Positions 48,068-58,400 of a DNA stretch of 64,000 nucleotides are shown here, in pieces. The translations under genes were made by a program, and so were the position numbers. The stretch is from Trichoplusia ni. Taxonomy: Eukaryota; Arthropoda; Insecta; Lepidoptera; Noctuidae. The stretch covers positions 13,657,657 through 13,721,656 of the forward strand of contig NC_039482.1 of assembly GCF_003590095.1 (NCBI RefSeq), read 5' to 3'. Under the pieces are notes generated by a model. It worked only from the letters and a program-made list of their open reading frames with translations. It made no database searches and was not told the DNA's origin. Within the stretch, counting starts at the first letter, position 1, and each line of letters opens with the position of its first letter.

Positions 48068-49856
48068 GTCGGTAACGGAATTATCGTTTGACAATGCATC
48101 GAAATCAATTTGGAAACTAGTCATCTTGGCCAGACTGTCAGATTTAAACTTGTTCGTATTTAAACGTAAATCTTTAAACCTAGAATTATTTTATCTAAAG
48201 CTAAATAAGCTATCGAGAGACTTGATTATTTGATTCGAAATGAAAATACCATAAAAGCACAAACTTCTACTTGCTATAATTGGATACTTGATTCCATATT
48301 CCTTCAAGTTGAAATCTTATGGGCTGGCCATTAGAAACATTATTCGAATTTATTATTTTGGTATTTGTGAGACAAAAATTTACGAATTTGGTGCTAGTAT
48401 AGGACCTTGTATTCTCTCGATGTGAGTAAAAATCAAAGTTGATGTACAGTAGAGTGTAATGAGTTTTGTTATTATTATTATTTTCTTTTTATTATTGTAA
48501 ATACTTCATGATACATTCCATTATTCTATCTTGTAGCTGCTATTTTAAATTTTCGGCCTGAGTGTACTGCCGGTTTTTGATAGATTATGACCGATTGGAA
48601 ATTACTAATTTATTTATTTAGATGAGAACAATTTATTCCAAATTTTATTTTTATTTTAATATATTTCTTGAAAATCTGCAGTTTACGGGGTCTTAGTGTG
48701 TACATCGTAGATAACTATAATCTTAGTTTTTAAGTCAAATTCATTGAATGGGGAATCGTTACGTTTAAGCTTACTGTTTTTGTTAATATTTATTTTGTTA
48801 ATGTTTTTTCTTTCGTATTTATTAGTTCTTTTTTGTCTTAGATTGTGCGTGTTTTTAATTTCGTAATACAAAGCAGTGTTTTTTTTGTATAATTGTCTTT
48901 ATTTAACTATGATTTTGTATTTCCTTTTAATTTATTAGGTTCGTGTATTCGATCAAAAATTTTTGTTCCTGTTGTTTTTATTTCGTTTTTAATTTATGTT
49001 CTATAATTTTAAGTGCAAATAAATTTATTGCTTTTAATTTATTTTTTGTTTATGTTTTTTTCCTTCACCCATTGTTTTTTATCACCCTCATTTTATTTTC
49101 GTCGTCATCATTTATATGTTTAAAAAACAGAGGATGTATATGATTCTGAAGTAATGGAAATTGAATGGAAATAAAATTGAAAAGGATTACACATTATTTA
49201 AAATTATGGGTTATGGCTACAAGACATCAGTCCCAGATTGAGTGCATCTTCAGCTTTCGGCTCTTGTTCAGCTACGGTCAAAGGTTTTTTAATTACATAT
49301 AGAAACTATTGCACGTTAACTTGAATGGTTAAAAATACATCATTTTCAACAAACACCGCATCTCCCAATACAGGGCCGGTCATGGGGTTAATGGATACAA
49401 AAACCTTTGTTAACATATCACATTGTTCATTGTAATGTATGTACCTAAGTTAGCAGTACACAGCATACATGTTTTTACTTAAAAGAAAACGATTATATAA
49501 TAAGTACTACAACAAGGTATTTCTTCTGTGCTGTCCATCTCCGTTGATTTCACAAACATTCAAGTCACAGACATCCAAGCTCAATACAAGACTTTATGGG
49601 CCACACAAACATTTTATAAAGTAACTACTCTCAACGAACTAGTGTGCAAAGCTATGGCTAAAAACTCAGCAAAAGAAAAAAAAATCAAAAGAAAATGATT
49701 GGCATTTTAGCTAAATTTGATCGTCATAGTGTCTAACAATTAGTCACATAGATCATTATTCCTTACTCCATCAACTCGAATATAAACATCAGGTAATCTT
49801 TCCAAAATAAAAGTATCACAAGCATTTCCCGTAACTGTCCATCCACCATCCCCCAG
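48068..49856. other. Intron; nothing seen
   Basis: 1.8 kb, very T-rich on the plus strand between 48600 and 49120. No repeat family or ORF of note. Confidence 0.6.
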
Positions 49857-50036
49857 CAGACGCCAGGGTTGACGACGGACGGCAGGAAGCGCGCGCTCCT
49901 CGCAGTGATAGCCAGGGAGCAGCACTACGCCACCTGCCTGCAGTTCGGGCTCGTACGATTCGTGTCGCCTCTCGCTGAACGAGCTGACCTCATAGCCCCA
50001 AACGACCACCAGTTGTTGTTCCAAAATCTTGAAGAG
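49857..50036 (+). CDS. C2-PDZ-RhoGEF gene, exon 8: DH domain, first part
   Basis: RKRALLAVIAREQHYATCLQ followed by FGLVRFVSPLAERADLI fits conserved region 1 of Dbl-homology domains, where the R-x-x-x-[IV]-x-E-[IL]-x-x-[ST]-E-x-x-Y helix lies. PNDHQLLFQNLEE then fits the I-F-x-N-[IL]-x-x-[IL] segment. The acceptor is a tandem CAG CAG, so one Gln may be included or skipped. The donor GAAGAG|GTAAGG is strong and phase 0. Confidence 0.88.
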
Positions 50037-50288
50037 GTAAGGAGGAGGATATATAGAGAAGTTTTTTTGGAAGTAGGTAATACAGTCAAACTAAAATGTG
50101 TCAAAGAGGCAAGGCTTAATAAAAAGGTCGTTCTAAACCAAAAAAAAAAGATAGACGCCAGTCCGAATTAGAGCATGGACCTCCCTGGAGTCTCCAAGAC
50201 TATATTATATGCCCAATATGAAAATCGTAAAGATAATTTAAAATTGTTTGACTCTAAAACACTTTGTAAAACTAAAAACGTCTTCCAG

Positions 50289-50447
50289 ATCTTCAGATTG
50301 TCCGAAGACATTTTAGATCAAGTGGTGCAGGATGACGGAGAGATTCAGACGTCGACCGTGGTCGCCGTGTACCTTCAGAAGACACCTGTTTTCCTTAGCC
50401 TGTATAAAAAGTACTGCCTTGGACTCAAGAGAGCTGATTGTGTCCTG
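50289..50447 (+). CDS. C2-PDZ-RhoGEF gene, exon 9: DH domain, middle
   Basis: IFRLSEDILDQVVQDDGEIQ continues the I-F-x-[IL]-x-x-x-[IL]-L helix. TSTVVAVYLQKTPVFLSLYKKYC is the DH segment usually written F-x-x-x-Y-x-x-Y-C-x-x-x. Fifty-three codons, phase 0 at both ends; acceptor GTCTTCCAG, donor CCTG|GTAAGT. The 252-base intron to its left has no feature. Confidence 0.88.
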
Positions 50448-50829
50448 GTAAGTAATAAATTAAATTAACGTACAGGTATTCAGGTGAATACCAACCACCG
50501 TGCTCAGTGGCGTTGTAGAGGCCATGACACTGTTTAGGTCGCTGGACTACAGGAAAGGATAACCTAATATAAAAAAAAACTCATATCGCTGTGTTGAAGG
50601 TTTGACTGATTCTCATAGGAAAAATGAGACTGGGACAAGACCTGTATTTCAAACCCCCTTCTTTTTTATTCGTATATTATATTTGTACATATTATGTACA
50701 GCACCATGGCAAAACAAAGTTTGAGTAATTTAAAATAAATCTACAACCTCCACTCTAGCATGTGGAGTTACTAACTAGTATCTAGGCCTACAAGCCAATC
50801 ACCTTCTGTTATAACTCTTCCTCCTACAG
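50448..50829. other. Intron; nothing firm
   Basis: 382 bases ending in TTCCTCCTACAG. Part of it, near 50490-50600, may be a dispersed repeat, not identified. Confidence 0.6.
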
Positions 50830-51048
50830 GTGAAAAAGTCAAAAGACCCGAGCGGTGCATTCTCCCGGTTCTGCACCAGCCCGCCGATACCTAGAAGAAG
50901 GCCGGACATCACATCGCTGGTGCACAAGCCGCTGGAGCAGTTCCGAGAGCTGCTGCGGCTGATGAGGGGGGCGGCGGCTGCGGCCGGAGCCGGGCCCTAT
51001 GACCAGCTCGAGAAGAAACAGCTCCAAGTTATTGTGGAACAGTTACAG
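50830..51048 (+). CDS. C2-PDZ-RhoGEF gene, exon 10: DH domain, catalytic helix region
   Basis: VKKSKDPSGAFSRFCTSPPI then RPDITSLVHKPLEQFRELLR occupies the place of conserved region 3, normally L-x-x-[FLY]-L-[LI]-x-P-[VI]-Q-R-[IL]-x-R-Y-x-L-L-L. Here it reads L-V-H-K-P-L-E-Q-F-R-E-L-L-R-L, keeping K-P, Q and the leucines but not the Q-R-[IL]-x-[KR]-Y core. An Ala/Gly insert (GAAAAAGAGP) follows, then a final helix ending VIVEQLQ. Exchange activity may therefore be altered. Phase 0 at both ends. Confidence 0.88.
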
Positions 51049-51414
51049 GTACTTCTAATCTTTAGAACATTATTTTAATGAAATGGGCACCGATTTTTGT
51101 CGAGATAAACCAATTTACGTCGTAAAATCACGTAAATCTTGACTTGATATCTGAAATTGAAAACAAATTATCCGGGAATATAGCTTATAAAATGTATAAC
51201 TTGGGATAAAGATCTGCATCAAATCACAACTATACCTACAATGTAAAAGTGTCAGATTAAAAAAAAAACAGCGTATCTAACTCTTCCAAACTTATTTGAT
51301 TAACACTTGCAGAAAAAAAAACTATTTCATTTCATTTCAAAAGTAAATAGACTAAATATATAAATAAGTACTTAATATTTTGCACAAGTTTGACCAAAGT
51401 GTGGGTATTTCCAG
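51049..51414. other. Intron; nothing seen
   Basis: 366 AT-rich bases, ending in GGTATTTCCAG. Confidence 0.7.
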
Positions 51415-51528
51415 AGCGGCTACCAAGACGTAACGGCTGGCTCAGGACTGATGGGACTCGCCGGTGACGGCAAGCCGCTGCTGTCCGTCTCCGATCTGGA
51501 GAGTCGACTCGTGTTCACTAGGTGTAAG
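51415..51528 (+). CDS. C2-PDZ-RhoGEF gene, exon 11: DH-PH junction
   Basis: Thirty-eight codons, phase 0 at both ends. SGYQDVTAGSGLMGLAGDGK is a flexible linker and PLLSVSDLESRLVFTRCK leads into the PH domain, the usual place where DH-PH proteins have a basic helix. Donor TAAG|GTAAAT. Confidence 0.85.
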
Positions 51529-51933
51529 GTAAATATTAACTGGTGCTCAAATCTGATATTACTTAATATCGAAGCTCGTTTCAGATCAAAATAAACCTTT
51601 TTTACCCCATGGAAATCCGTCATGGACTTTCTCCACCCTGGGGAAGGCGGACAGGTATATAACCGGCTAAAACCTCCGAAGTGCTTCACACTAACCTGAG
51701 ACCACAAACTACCGCGACCCCAGGCATAATAAAACTGGTTAAAAAATACGATTAAATTATATTCATTGTCATCACCACTCCTTCTCTTACATGAACAAGT
51801 TGCATTTTTCAGAGAACTATTATGAAGCATATTCTCTACTTTGATAAAAAAAAAACATTGTTAACGAATATATTAATGAAAGAACTAATATCACCACGTT
51901 TTTACATAAAATGAATATATACTCCAATTACAG
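51529..51933. other. Intron, possible dispersed repeat
   Basis: 405 bases. TTTTACCCCATGGAAATCCG and CACCCTGGGGAAGGCGG near 51597-51650 look like a dispersed moth repeat, but I cannot name it. Confidence 0.45.
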
Positions 51934-52144
51934 CCCTTCGTACTAAGTACTGCCGGTCGTCAGTGGATCTTTGGTGGGGAGCTGTCGAGAGTTGAAGGTC
52001 GTGCAGTTCGACCTTACTGGGCGCTGCTGTTCAGCGATCTGCTGCTCTTCGCCACCGTGTCAAGGGACCGGGTTCTGTTCGTGACCGAGGAGCCTGTTGC
52101 CTTAGGGACCGTGTCAGAGGCACAGTTCAATGTTAGGAAGAAAG
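51934..52144 (+). CDS. C2-PDZ-RhoGEF gene, exon 12: PH domain, first part
   Basis: FVLSTAGRQWIFGGELSRVE, then RPYWALLFSDLLLFATV, is a classical PH opening (G-x-L, then x-x-x-L-F-x-D-x-[LI]-[LI]-x-[AST]). VLFVTEEPVALGTV and the FNVRKK strand follow. It should bind phosphoinositides or proteins and orient the DH domain. Acceptor CCAATTACAG; donor AAAG|GTTGGT leaves one base. Confidence 0.9.
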
Positions 52145-52476
52145 GTTGGTAGAAGAAACTGTTTTAATGTGCTTTCTAACTGTATTGAAATGGTGTAGAT
52201 TAGATTAAGTCACGCCCAGTTATCCACTAAAAGCATAGGAGTATCGAATAATTGTTTCATCCATTGTGATAAAAAGATTTATTAAACTCCTTAAATCTGT
52301 AACATTTGTTCTAACAACTTAATGAGTAATAGGGATTTTTCACGAATGTTTAAGGAATTTACTTAATCAGCGTCCATCGAAAAGATAGAACAATAAAAAT
52401 AAGTGAACTTTATTTTTGTAATCATCAAATGACTAAAGATTACCAAAATCTAACTTTTATTTGCTGTCCAACCCAG
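52145..52476. other. Intron; nothing seen
   Basis: 332 AT-rich bases ending in GTCCAACCCAG. Confidence 0.7.
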
Positions 52477-52630
52477 CCACCGAGTTCCGCCTGCTGCTGG
52501 GCCGCGCGGGCGGCGAGTCCCCGCTGGTGTCGTGCTCGCCGCGCACGCCGGCGCGCACGCGCACCGTCGTGCTGCGCGCGCCCTCCATCGACCTCAAGGC
52601 CGTGTGGCAGAGCCTGCTGCAGAGACAGAT
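52477..52630 (+). CDS. C2-PDZ-RhoGEF gene, exon 13: PH domain, end
   Basis: ATEFRLLLGRAGGESPLVSC then TVVLRAPSIDLKAVWQSLLQ closes the PH domain with the C-terminal helix and its near-invariant Trp. Base composition is extremely GC-rich, unlike the large first exon. Donor AGAT|GTGAGC, two bases left; the intron to the next exon is only 102 bases. Confidence 0.9.
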
Positions 52631-52732
52631 GTGAGCAAAACAATATTGATAACGATGCATATTCAGAGATTTCGAATAAAATTGATTTTTATTCGTCTTC
52701 ACAAAATAACTTATATTTCTTTGTTTTCCCAG

Positions 52733-53363
52733 CTACCGCGCTCACACGATGTCGGGCACGCCGCTGGGCTCGCCGCTGGACTCCCCGGACCCGCAGCTGA
52801 CCTTCTCGCTCGCCACGCTGGACTCGCAACAACGCCAGGTATCCGCGTCCAGCATCCAACGACACTCCAGCCTGGCCCTCCTGCCGGCCAGCTCCTATCG
52901 CTCGCACCTCAACATGCTCGTTGAAGAACGTCCAGAGAAAGAAGTGCGAGTTAGTTTCGACGTCCGCACGAGTTCCGACACTCCGACGCCCCAACCAGTC
53001 CGCGGCCCTCTCAGTACGGTCTGGAGAACAGCCCCAACTCCAGAAACCCCGTCCGCTAATCTGTCGCCAGCAGATTCGCAAACGTTCTCCTCGCACTTCG
53101 TATCATCGTCGAGCATTGAGAAGAACGATGAGCCCCACACTTCACCCAGTGCCCAATTGACGCCAGAGGGTGGTGAAGCATATTCAGAGACCTCTCCGTG
53201 CAGATGGGAATCTTTCGAGGCAGACTTAGCTCTAGCTGACCTGGATGTCGACCCCTCGTACAAGCACGCTGTCGAGGAGCGCATCTTCCTCCCCGACGAC
53301 CCCCTTCTGCCGCGGATGGCTCTGCCAGAGAGGCCGACTCCGCCGGCCTATCTGGAACTTTGA
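52733..53363 (+). CDS. C2-PDZ-RhoGEF gene, exon 14: Ser/Pro tail and stop
   Basis: The last coding exon adds about 209 residues, rich in Ser, Pro and Thr, with many S/T-P sites (GTPLGSPLDSPDP) and an acidic patch before the end. The chain ends PPAYLEL and TGA at 53361-53363. PPAY (1702-1705) fits a WW-domain ligand and the final L-E-L fits a class II PDZ ligand. A CAG|GTATCC donor at 52838/52839, phase 0, lies inside the exon and could splice to the downstream exon set at 55295. With this exon the protein is 1708 residues by my count. Confidence 0.9.
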
Positions 53364-54651
53364 TCCGCGGAGTCCGATCCGGAGCTAGCGGACTCCTGCT
53401 ACCCCCGGAATCGTAGAAACTGGAGATAGGTTCCCTGAAGGGAAACCTGTGAACGGAGTGTTGTAGTAGTCATGTTTAGCCGGTGTTTAGGAGAGAGGGT
53501 GGAACGCTTTCGCCGTGTAGACTGGCGAGTTTGTTGGATTGTTATAAAAATCGCTTATAGTCGAGATTAAGGTTGTGGTAACAAAATTTTGAGAGACATA
53601 TTTTCGAACATTAGCAGTATTAAAGAAATCTCGGTATTTTGATTATAATAGAGTAATAATTTGTAAGTCTGATACCCACTTATGATATGCTACCGGGTAT
53701 TAATGAAAATTTACTTATTACAGAACTGAATCCACGATCGGGTATTTTACAAGTCGCTTTAGTATAATCGAAATGTGTATGCCAATATTTACCAAATAGT
53801 AAATCAGTGTCAAATGTAATATAGGGTACCAATAGAGAACATTCGTCTACGACATTACACTTTTTTGTATAACAAGTTTGCTTAAGTCTTCCGTCCTTTT
53901 CTTAAGAAATTCAAAAAGGCTTCTTTGTTTCGGTACTTGTTTGACGGCGCACTCTACATTCTGATTCCTTCAACTGTGTAATGGAACAATTAGCTAATAA
54001 TGTCGATGTTGTAAACTTACGGTCACCGAACATTGTAAATCTGTACATAGAGTTTACTGTACAGGTCATGTGGATATTTGGCGATCAGCTTCGCGAAATC
54101 AATCATGTAGTTGCCATCATTGCACATTTTAGAGCATTTTGATTTGAACAAAGCTTATTACGTTGAGACCTTCATCGCCATTAGATATATGGAAATATAT
54201 TTACAAAGAAAAATGGTAGTCGATGTTAAATGTGAATGATTTATTTGATGCTTTTTTTATTGATTAGTGTAATAAATAAACACATAGAGTATTTCCTTCA
54301 TGTACGGCAAATGTAAATGTTTACAAAAACTTAGAAGATCGTTTTATTTGTGTCGCTAGCATCGCAAAATGTTCACATAACCTAAACATTTCCCGGGAAA
54401 GTATTGTATGTAAATGAGATTTTTTTTACAAATCTTCGTAGTTAGAATCCGGTAATTTTCGATGTCTTTGGCTGTGTGTAAATTTTTAATATAGTCTATT
54501 GATAGTATGAGGAAAAATTATAATTTTGAGAAAGCATTTTACTTACTGTAGTTCAGGTTTCTTCATGACATATTAATGGATTAAAATAATATAAAATTTG
54601 GATGTTTATGTTTAGATCGGAGCAGTATATTTCTAATTGTCCGTAAATAAA
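53364..54651 (+). other. 3'-UTR of the C2-PDZ-RhoGEF gene
   Basis: Non-coding, AT-rich sequence follows the stop. Poly(A) signals are seen at 54271-54280 (overlapping AATAAATAAA) and 54646-54651 (AATAAA). Either could end the transcript. Confidence 0.65.
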
Positions 54652-55294
54652 GTGATTTTATCAATGGCGAAATATATTTCTTTTTATTTTTCATAAAGGG
54701 CCCAGAATTTTGCGACGCTAACGAAATTTTAAACACTTTTGTATTGAATTGAATCTACCATTTTTCTCTGTACATTTTTTTTATCACTAAGCAGATTGTA
54801 AATTGATTTTATCAAAAGTTGTGTTGGATTTATTGTATATTTTTGTATGTCGTTGAAGATTGAAATTCGATAAGACGTCTTTAATAATCATAAACACAAT
54901 GAAGGTACTGAAAACGTTCATAATTCTCCTTTTGTGGTTAAAAATAAATAATTCTAAACTATTTTACCCCACAACTCAAGTAAAACGACGGCTTTGAAAC
55001 TTTAAATTCTGTGAATAAAACGATTATTTTTTAAAGGTAAGTGCACAATTATTTTCACCAAATATCCACATGTTTTAAACTCCAAATTATATAACAAAAT
55101 ACATACCTACAAGGACCACCCACAACCTAATTCAAACGACGCACAGTGAGATGTTGCCTTATAGAATATTCTGTCCTTATCAATGTCGAATAAAAAAATG
55201 TTGGAAACAGACATCGTAACCGTTACTTAGCTCAGTGTCCTATTAGCACACAGCCTGAAATTGGGCAAAAAATAAAAAAGGCATAAAATTCTAG
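54652..55294. other. Spacer between the two exon sets; nothing seen
   Basis: 643 bases with no TATA box, GC island or first-exon-like donor. That absence is relevant to whether the downstream exons form their own gene. Confidence 0.5.
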
Positions 55295-55453
55295 ACGCGA
55301 CGCAGTTCAGTCGAGACCCAGACGGGGGGAGCGGGGAGCGCCACGGAAGGTGCTCGGAGCACAAGAAGCAGAGGATCCACTCTTCATCTGCAGAGGTGGA
55401 TGACACAACTGCCAGAAGCTGAAGAGCTGGACCCGCCAGAGCCTGACATGGAG
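55295..55453 (+). CDS. Downstream Ser/acidic protein, exon D1
   Basis: The frame is open from exactly the TAG of a candidate acceptor (AAAATTCTAG) to the donor ATGGAG|GTAGAT and ends in phase 0. It reads RSSVETQTGGAGSATEGARS, then LHLQRWMTQLPEAEELDPPE ending PDME. The acceptor has a poor pyrimidine tract. There is no ATG near the start (first Met at 55400), so it is more likely an internal exon. It could be joined to the phase-0 donor at 52838. No family recognised. Confidence 0.55.
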
Positions 55454-55612
55454 GTAGATATGAAAGTAAATGGTCTTTCAGTATCGTCATTAAAGATAGC
55501 TAAAATTTAATATGGAGACAAATTAATAGATAATAGTAGTAACGTAAGTGACATTTAATTTAATTTTATTCGAACGGCCTTGCTTTGAAGTAACAGTCTT
55601 GGGTACTTCTAG

Positions 55613-55768
55613 ATGTGGAGCGTAGAAGAATTAAGAAAACGGTCCAGAGAACTAAATTTGTTAGAAGTAGCTGATCTTGTGTCAAGCCATGAGGCTAAAG
55701 GAGCATCTCCCGCTGAAAAGAAGGAAAACGACCGAAGCCCATCAAAAAGCAGCAATTCTGGAAGTCAA
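55613..55768 (+). CDS. Downstream protein, exon D2
   Basis: Fifty-two codons, phase 0 at both ends (acceptor GGGTACTTCTAG, donor TCAA|GTAAGT). MWSVEELRKRSRELNLLEVA looks helical and charged, followed by a Ser/Lys-rich stretch. Its first codon is ATG, so a separate transcript could begin translation here. The intron to exon D3 is only 72 bases and has no stop in frame. Confidence 0.7.
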
Positions 55769-55840
55769 GTAAGTGCAGTTCAGGTTTATTTATTTGTTAT
55801 ACTTCTTGGTATTTTATTTCATACGCGTTGCGTGTTTCAG

Positions 55841-57025
55841 ATAACGGTAAGGACAAGCCCGGTGGTGGTTGACACGATACCCGTCTGCAGACAGTGCCAC
55901 AAAAAATGTTTGTCCAAACCAAATAGTCCCTTAGTGTCACAAAAGGAACCCCCAGTTGCACCAACAAAACCAAAAACAGAAGCATCGCCCCAAAACTCGA
56001 ACTCGAACAAAAGTTCCACCAGTCCGTGTAGTGCTCACTGTGGTAATCGTAAGCCAAAGAACTTTTCGCATTTAGAACGTAAGGGTGCTATCAGGTTACG
56101 TCCAGAAGATGGCCCTAAGGCAGCCATGAAAGTCATAGATTCGATTGAACAAAGTCAGAGAATGCTAAAGTCGACGTCCTATGAACTAAAAACTGATTCA
56201 CCAATCCTAAGTAGAAGCGTCCATTCGAATCATACGAAAAGTCAGTTAGAACTGAGGAAGGACCACTCAATAAGATCCCCAAGCCCATCGTCAAGCAGTC
56301 GAAACAGCCCGCTATCAACTAGCCACACTACCTGTAGTTCTATGGTTTTTAATTCTAGTTCTAATGATTTAAGGATGTCCAGTTCAAATATTGCTAATCA
56401 GGTCCAATGCGTAATTGCTCAAGAAAAGTACTTGAATGAGGTCAAATGTGTAGAAAGCATTACTTTAACGAAAACTAAAACCACAACATCTAGTTACCCG
56501 TCACCAGCTTCGGCAAGGAAAGAGCAAATAACAAGACAGAAAGCTGAAAATGTTTTAAATAAAGTATTGGGTATGAACATTATTACTAAAAGAGAGAATA
56601 TCGGTTCTTGTTTAAAAACGTCTTCAGTATTTTTAGAGGATGACTCAATACACGATGACGATAATGACTTTAAAATAGAGAGAGGCTTGAGGCGGTCTCC
56701 TAGGATGGGTATTTCAGCAGTCAGTAAAATGAACGGAGACATAAATAAGAAGACTGAAAGAACGGAAGATTTAAATGCGAATAATGCTATAGACGCAGGA
56801 TCTGATGAAGATTTAGAATTAGGTCCCCTTATGCTGATGGGTCTGTCAGCTATCAATCCTGCAGCTCATTTAATGAGAGTAGAACCTTTTAAAAGAGGCT
56901 CAGCGGCGAGCTTGAACAACCCTTGCTCTAGACCCGGTAGTCTAGGCTCAATCAAGTCAGAGTCTCCTGTTCCTAACATAGCTGTCGTCCCACCAACGCC
57001 TGATTTCAATTCCACTAATAAGACT
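55841..57025 (+). CDS. Downstream protein, exon D3: long low-complexity region
   Basis: A 395-codon exon, phase 0 at both ends (acceptor GCGTGTTTCAG, donor GACT|GTGAGT). It begins with a Cys cluster (PVCRQCHKKC, then PCSAHCG) that could bind a metal. Next comes KGAIRLRPEDGPKAAMKVID, Ser-rich stretches (SPSPSSSSRNS), a helical segment near ARKEQITRQKAENVLNKVLG, an acidic run (DSIHDDDNDF), and a Leu/Met segment (DEDLELGPLMLMGLSAINPA). Base composition is AT-richer than the GEF exons. Mostly disordered; I recognise no named family. Confidence 0.85.
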
Positions 57026-57098
57026 GTGAGTTGGCTTTGATATAATCAGTGAAGTATTTGCAGTTATTAAAGATGATGATGTTACTTTTGTATTGCAG

Positions 57099-57169
57099 GA
57101 TGACCTTGTAGATGAGTCCCCAGATTCCCCCGACGTCCCAGACGACCTACCTTATGTAACGCTCAAAAG
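57099..57169 (+). CDS. Downstream protein, exon D4
   Basis: Acidic DDLVDESPDSPDVPDDLPYV then TLKR; acceptor GTATTGCAG, donor AAAAG|GTGTGT with two bases left. It continues exon D3 in phase. Confidence 0.8.
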
Positions 57170-57243
57170 GTGTGTTAATAAATATTGTAAAGTTATTTTG
57201 AACCTTGTCTGTGATGTTATAAAGACTATTTATATTATTCAAG

Positions 57244-57353
57244 ATATGGCACAATGTCAAGCCTGGAGAGGCTACCGTCCGACGAGACTGACGATGGCAA
57301 CGTAAGACTGACAGCTCAAGAACCAGAAGCTTCAAAATCTTATAACAATCCGG
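57244..57353 (+). CDS. Downstream protein, exon D5
   Basis: The acceptor is ATTATTCAAG, unusual in ending AAG, but the frame continues YGTMSSLERLPSDETDDGN. There are two donors: GTAAGA at 57302, and GTAAAT at 57354, which gives VRLTAQEPEASKSYNNP and matches the next exon's phase. The serine and acidic motifs resemble a phospho-regulated linker. Confidence 0.7.
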
Positions 57354-57409
57354 GTAAATATAGAGTACATGGACATAAGGACTTGAAAAAATACTTATAA
57401 ATATTTTAG

Positions 57410-57572
57410 ATCCAAACGAAATTGCTGTTGCAGTGAGTGGTGCAGCAGGTGGTATAATGGGTTGGACGGCAAGAGCGGGGTCCTTCGTCGTTGAAAAGAT
57501 GAATATTTTCAGTTACACTGAAAGTGTTCCAAACACATCCATAGCGCACAAGCAACCATCTTTCTTAGAAAG
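57410..57572 (+). CDS. Downstream protein, exon D6: conserved-looking core
   Basis: IAVAVSGAAGGIMGWTARAG then SFVVEKMNIFSYTE is the most protein-like segment of this exon set, with alternating small and hydrophobic residues. The exon ends PSFLE plus two bases of Arg (donor AAAG|GTATGT). Two acceptors in the same phase follow, at 57794 and 58401. Confidence 0.8.
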
Positions 57573-57793
57573 GTATGTGATTTTGAAAATTATATTGCGC
57601 TGTTCCTTCACGCCTACAACAAAAAAAAATGATTAGAAAATTAAATTAAACAAGACTTTAGATCAATGAATAATGAGCATCTTCAAAACCAAGTCGATAT
57701 TGTGGAAGAGCCAGGTTCTTATGAAAATATAAAGAGCAATTTTATTTGGTGTAAAAAAAACTTTTGAATATAATAATATTTTTCCCAACTTAG

Positions 57794-57833
57794 GTGGAAA
57801 ACAGATCAACGGAGAAAATCATTGAAACGATGA
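57794..57833 (+). CDS. Alternative terminal exon D7a, short basic end
   Basis: After a good acceptor (TTTTTCCCAACTTAG) the frame completes R and reads WKTDQRRKSLKR, then TGA at 57831-57833. AATAAA follows at 57927-57932. This gives a short isoform with a basic C terminus. Confidence 0.6.
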
Positions 57834-58400
57834 GTATGTGTGGGTGCAAATGTAGATATTGATTATTTTTGGTGTTTTTACATTTTTAATTACACAATTT
57901 TTCGACTATTAGATAACTGTACAAACAATAAAATAGTTTTAACTTTAGATTAATTACTGTATAGCTAATGTTAGTAAGTTTGGTGATTATAGAATACATT
58001 GTCTAGAAAAAAGTACATTTAACGTTTCAGCTAATCAAGAATAAGCAACTGTCTTAAATAATGTAATACTTCAAATTTTAGCTAGCAGACCCGATGTAAT
58101 TAGAATGGGCTAGACAGAAATGTAGAGGCAAAAATCTAGGATGTGAAATAATTTTTTTTTCTAGTATTTTATGTAAAATTAGACTTACTATTATTTTAGG
58201 CATAGAATTAAATCAAAGTAGAAAATGAAAATGTACTATTTTATACAGATGCCAAGTTTTATTATAATTATTTTTGTATTCAAGTAGCCAAGTAAAAAAG
58301 CTAAGATTTTTGGAATTATTTTAATATTGTATCTTATTTACTATTAGTTTCTGTCCATCTCAAAACAGTTTCCACTTCCTAAAACCCATGGTTTGAACAG
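57834..58400. other. 3'-UTR of the short form, then intron
   Basis: AATAAA at 57927-57932 marks the likely end of the short transcript. The rest is AT-rich with no feature, ending GGTTTGAACAG at 58400. Confidence 0.5.

Noticed and set aside
47824..48124. Long minus-strand frames opposite the PDZ/linker exon
   Set aside because: They are shadows of the GC-rich coding exon and have only Gly/Arg/Ala repeats.
52440..53284. Long frames in other phases around the PH and tail exons
   Set aside because: They result from high GC content and lack of stops; the plus-strand frame with PH motifs and matching phases is the real one.
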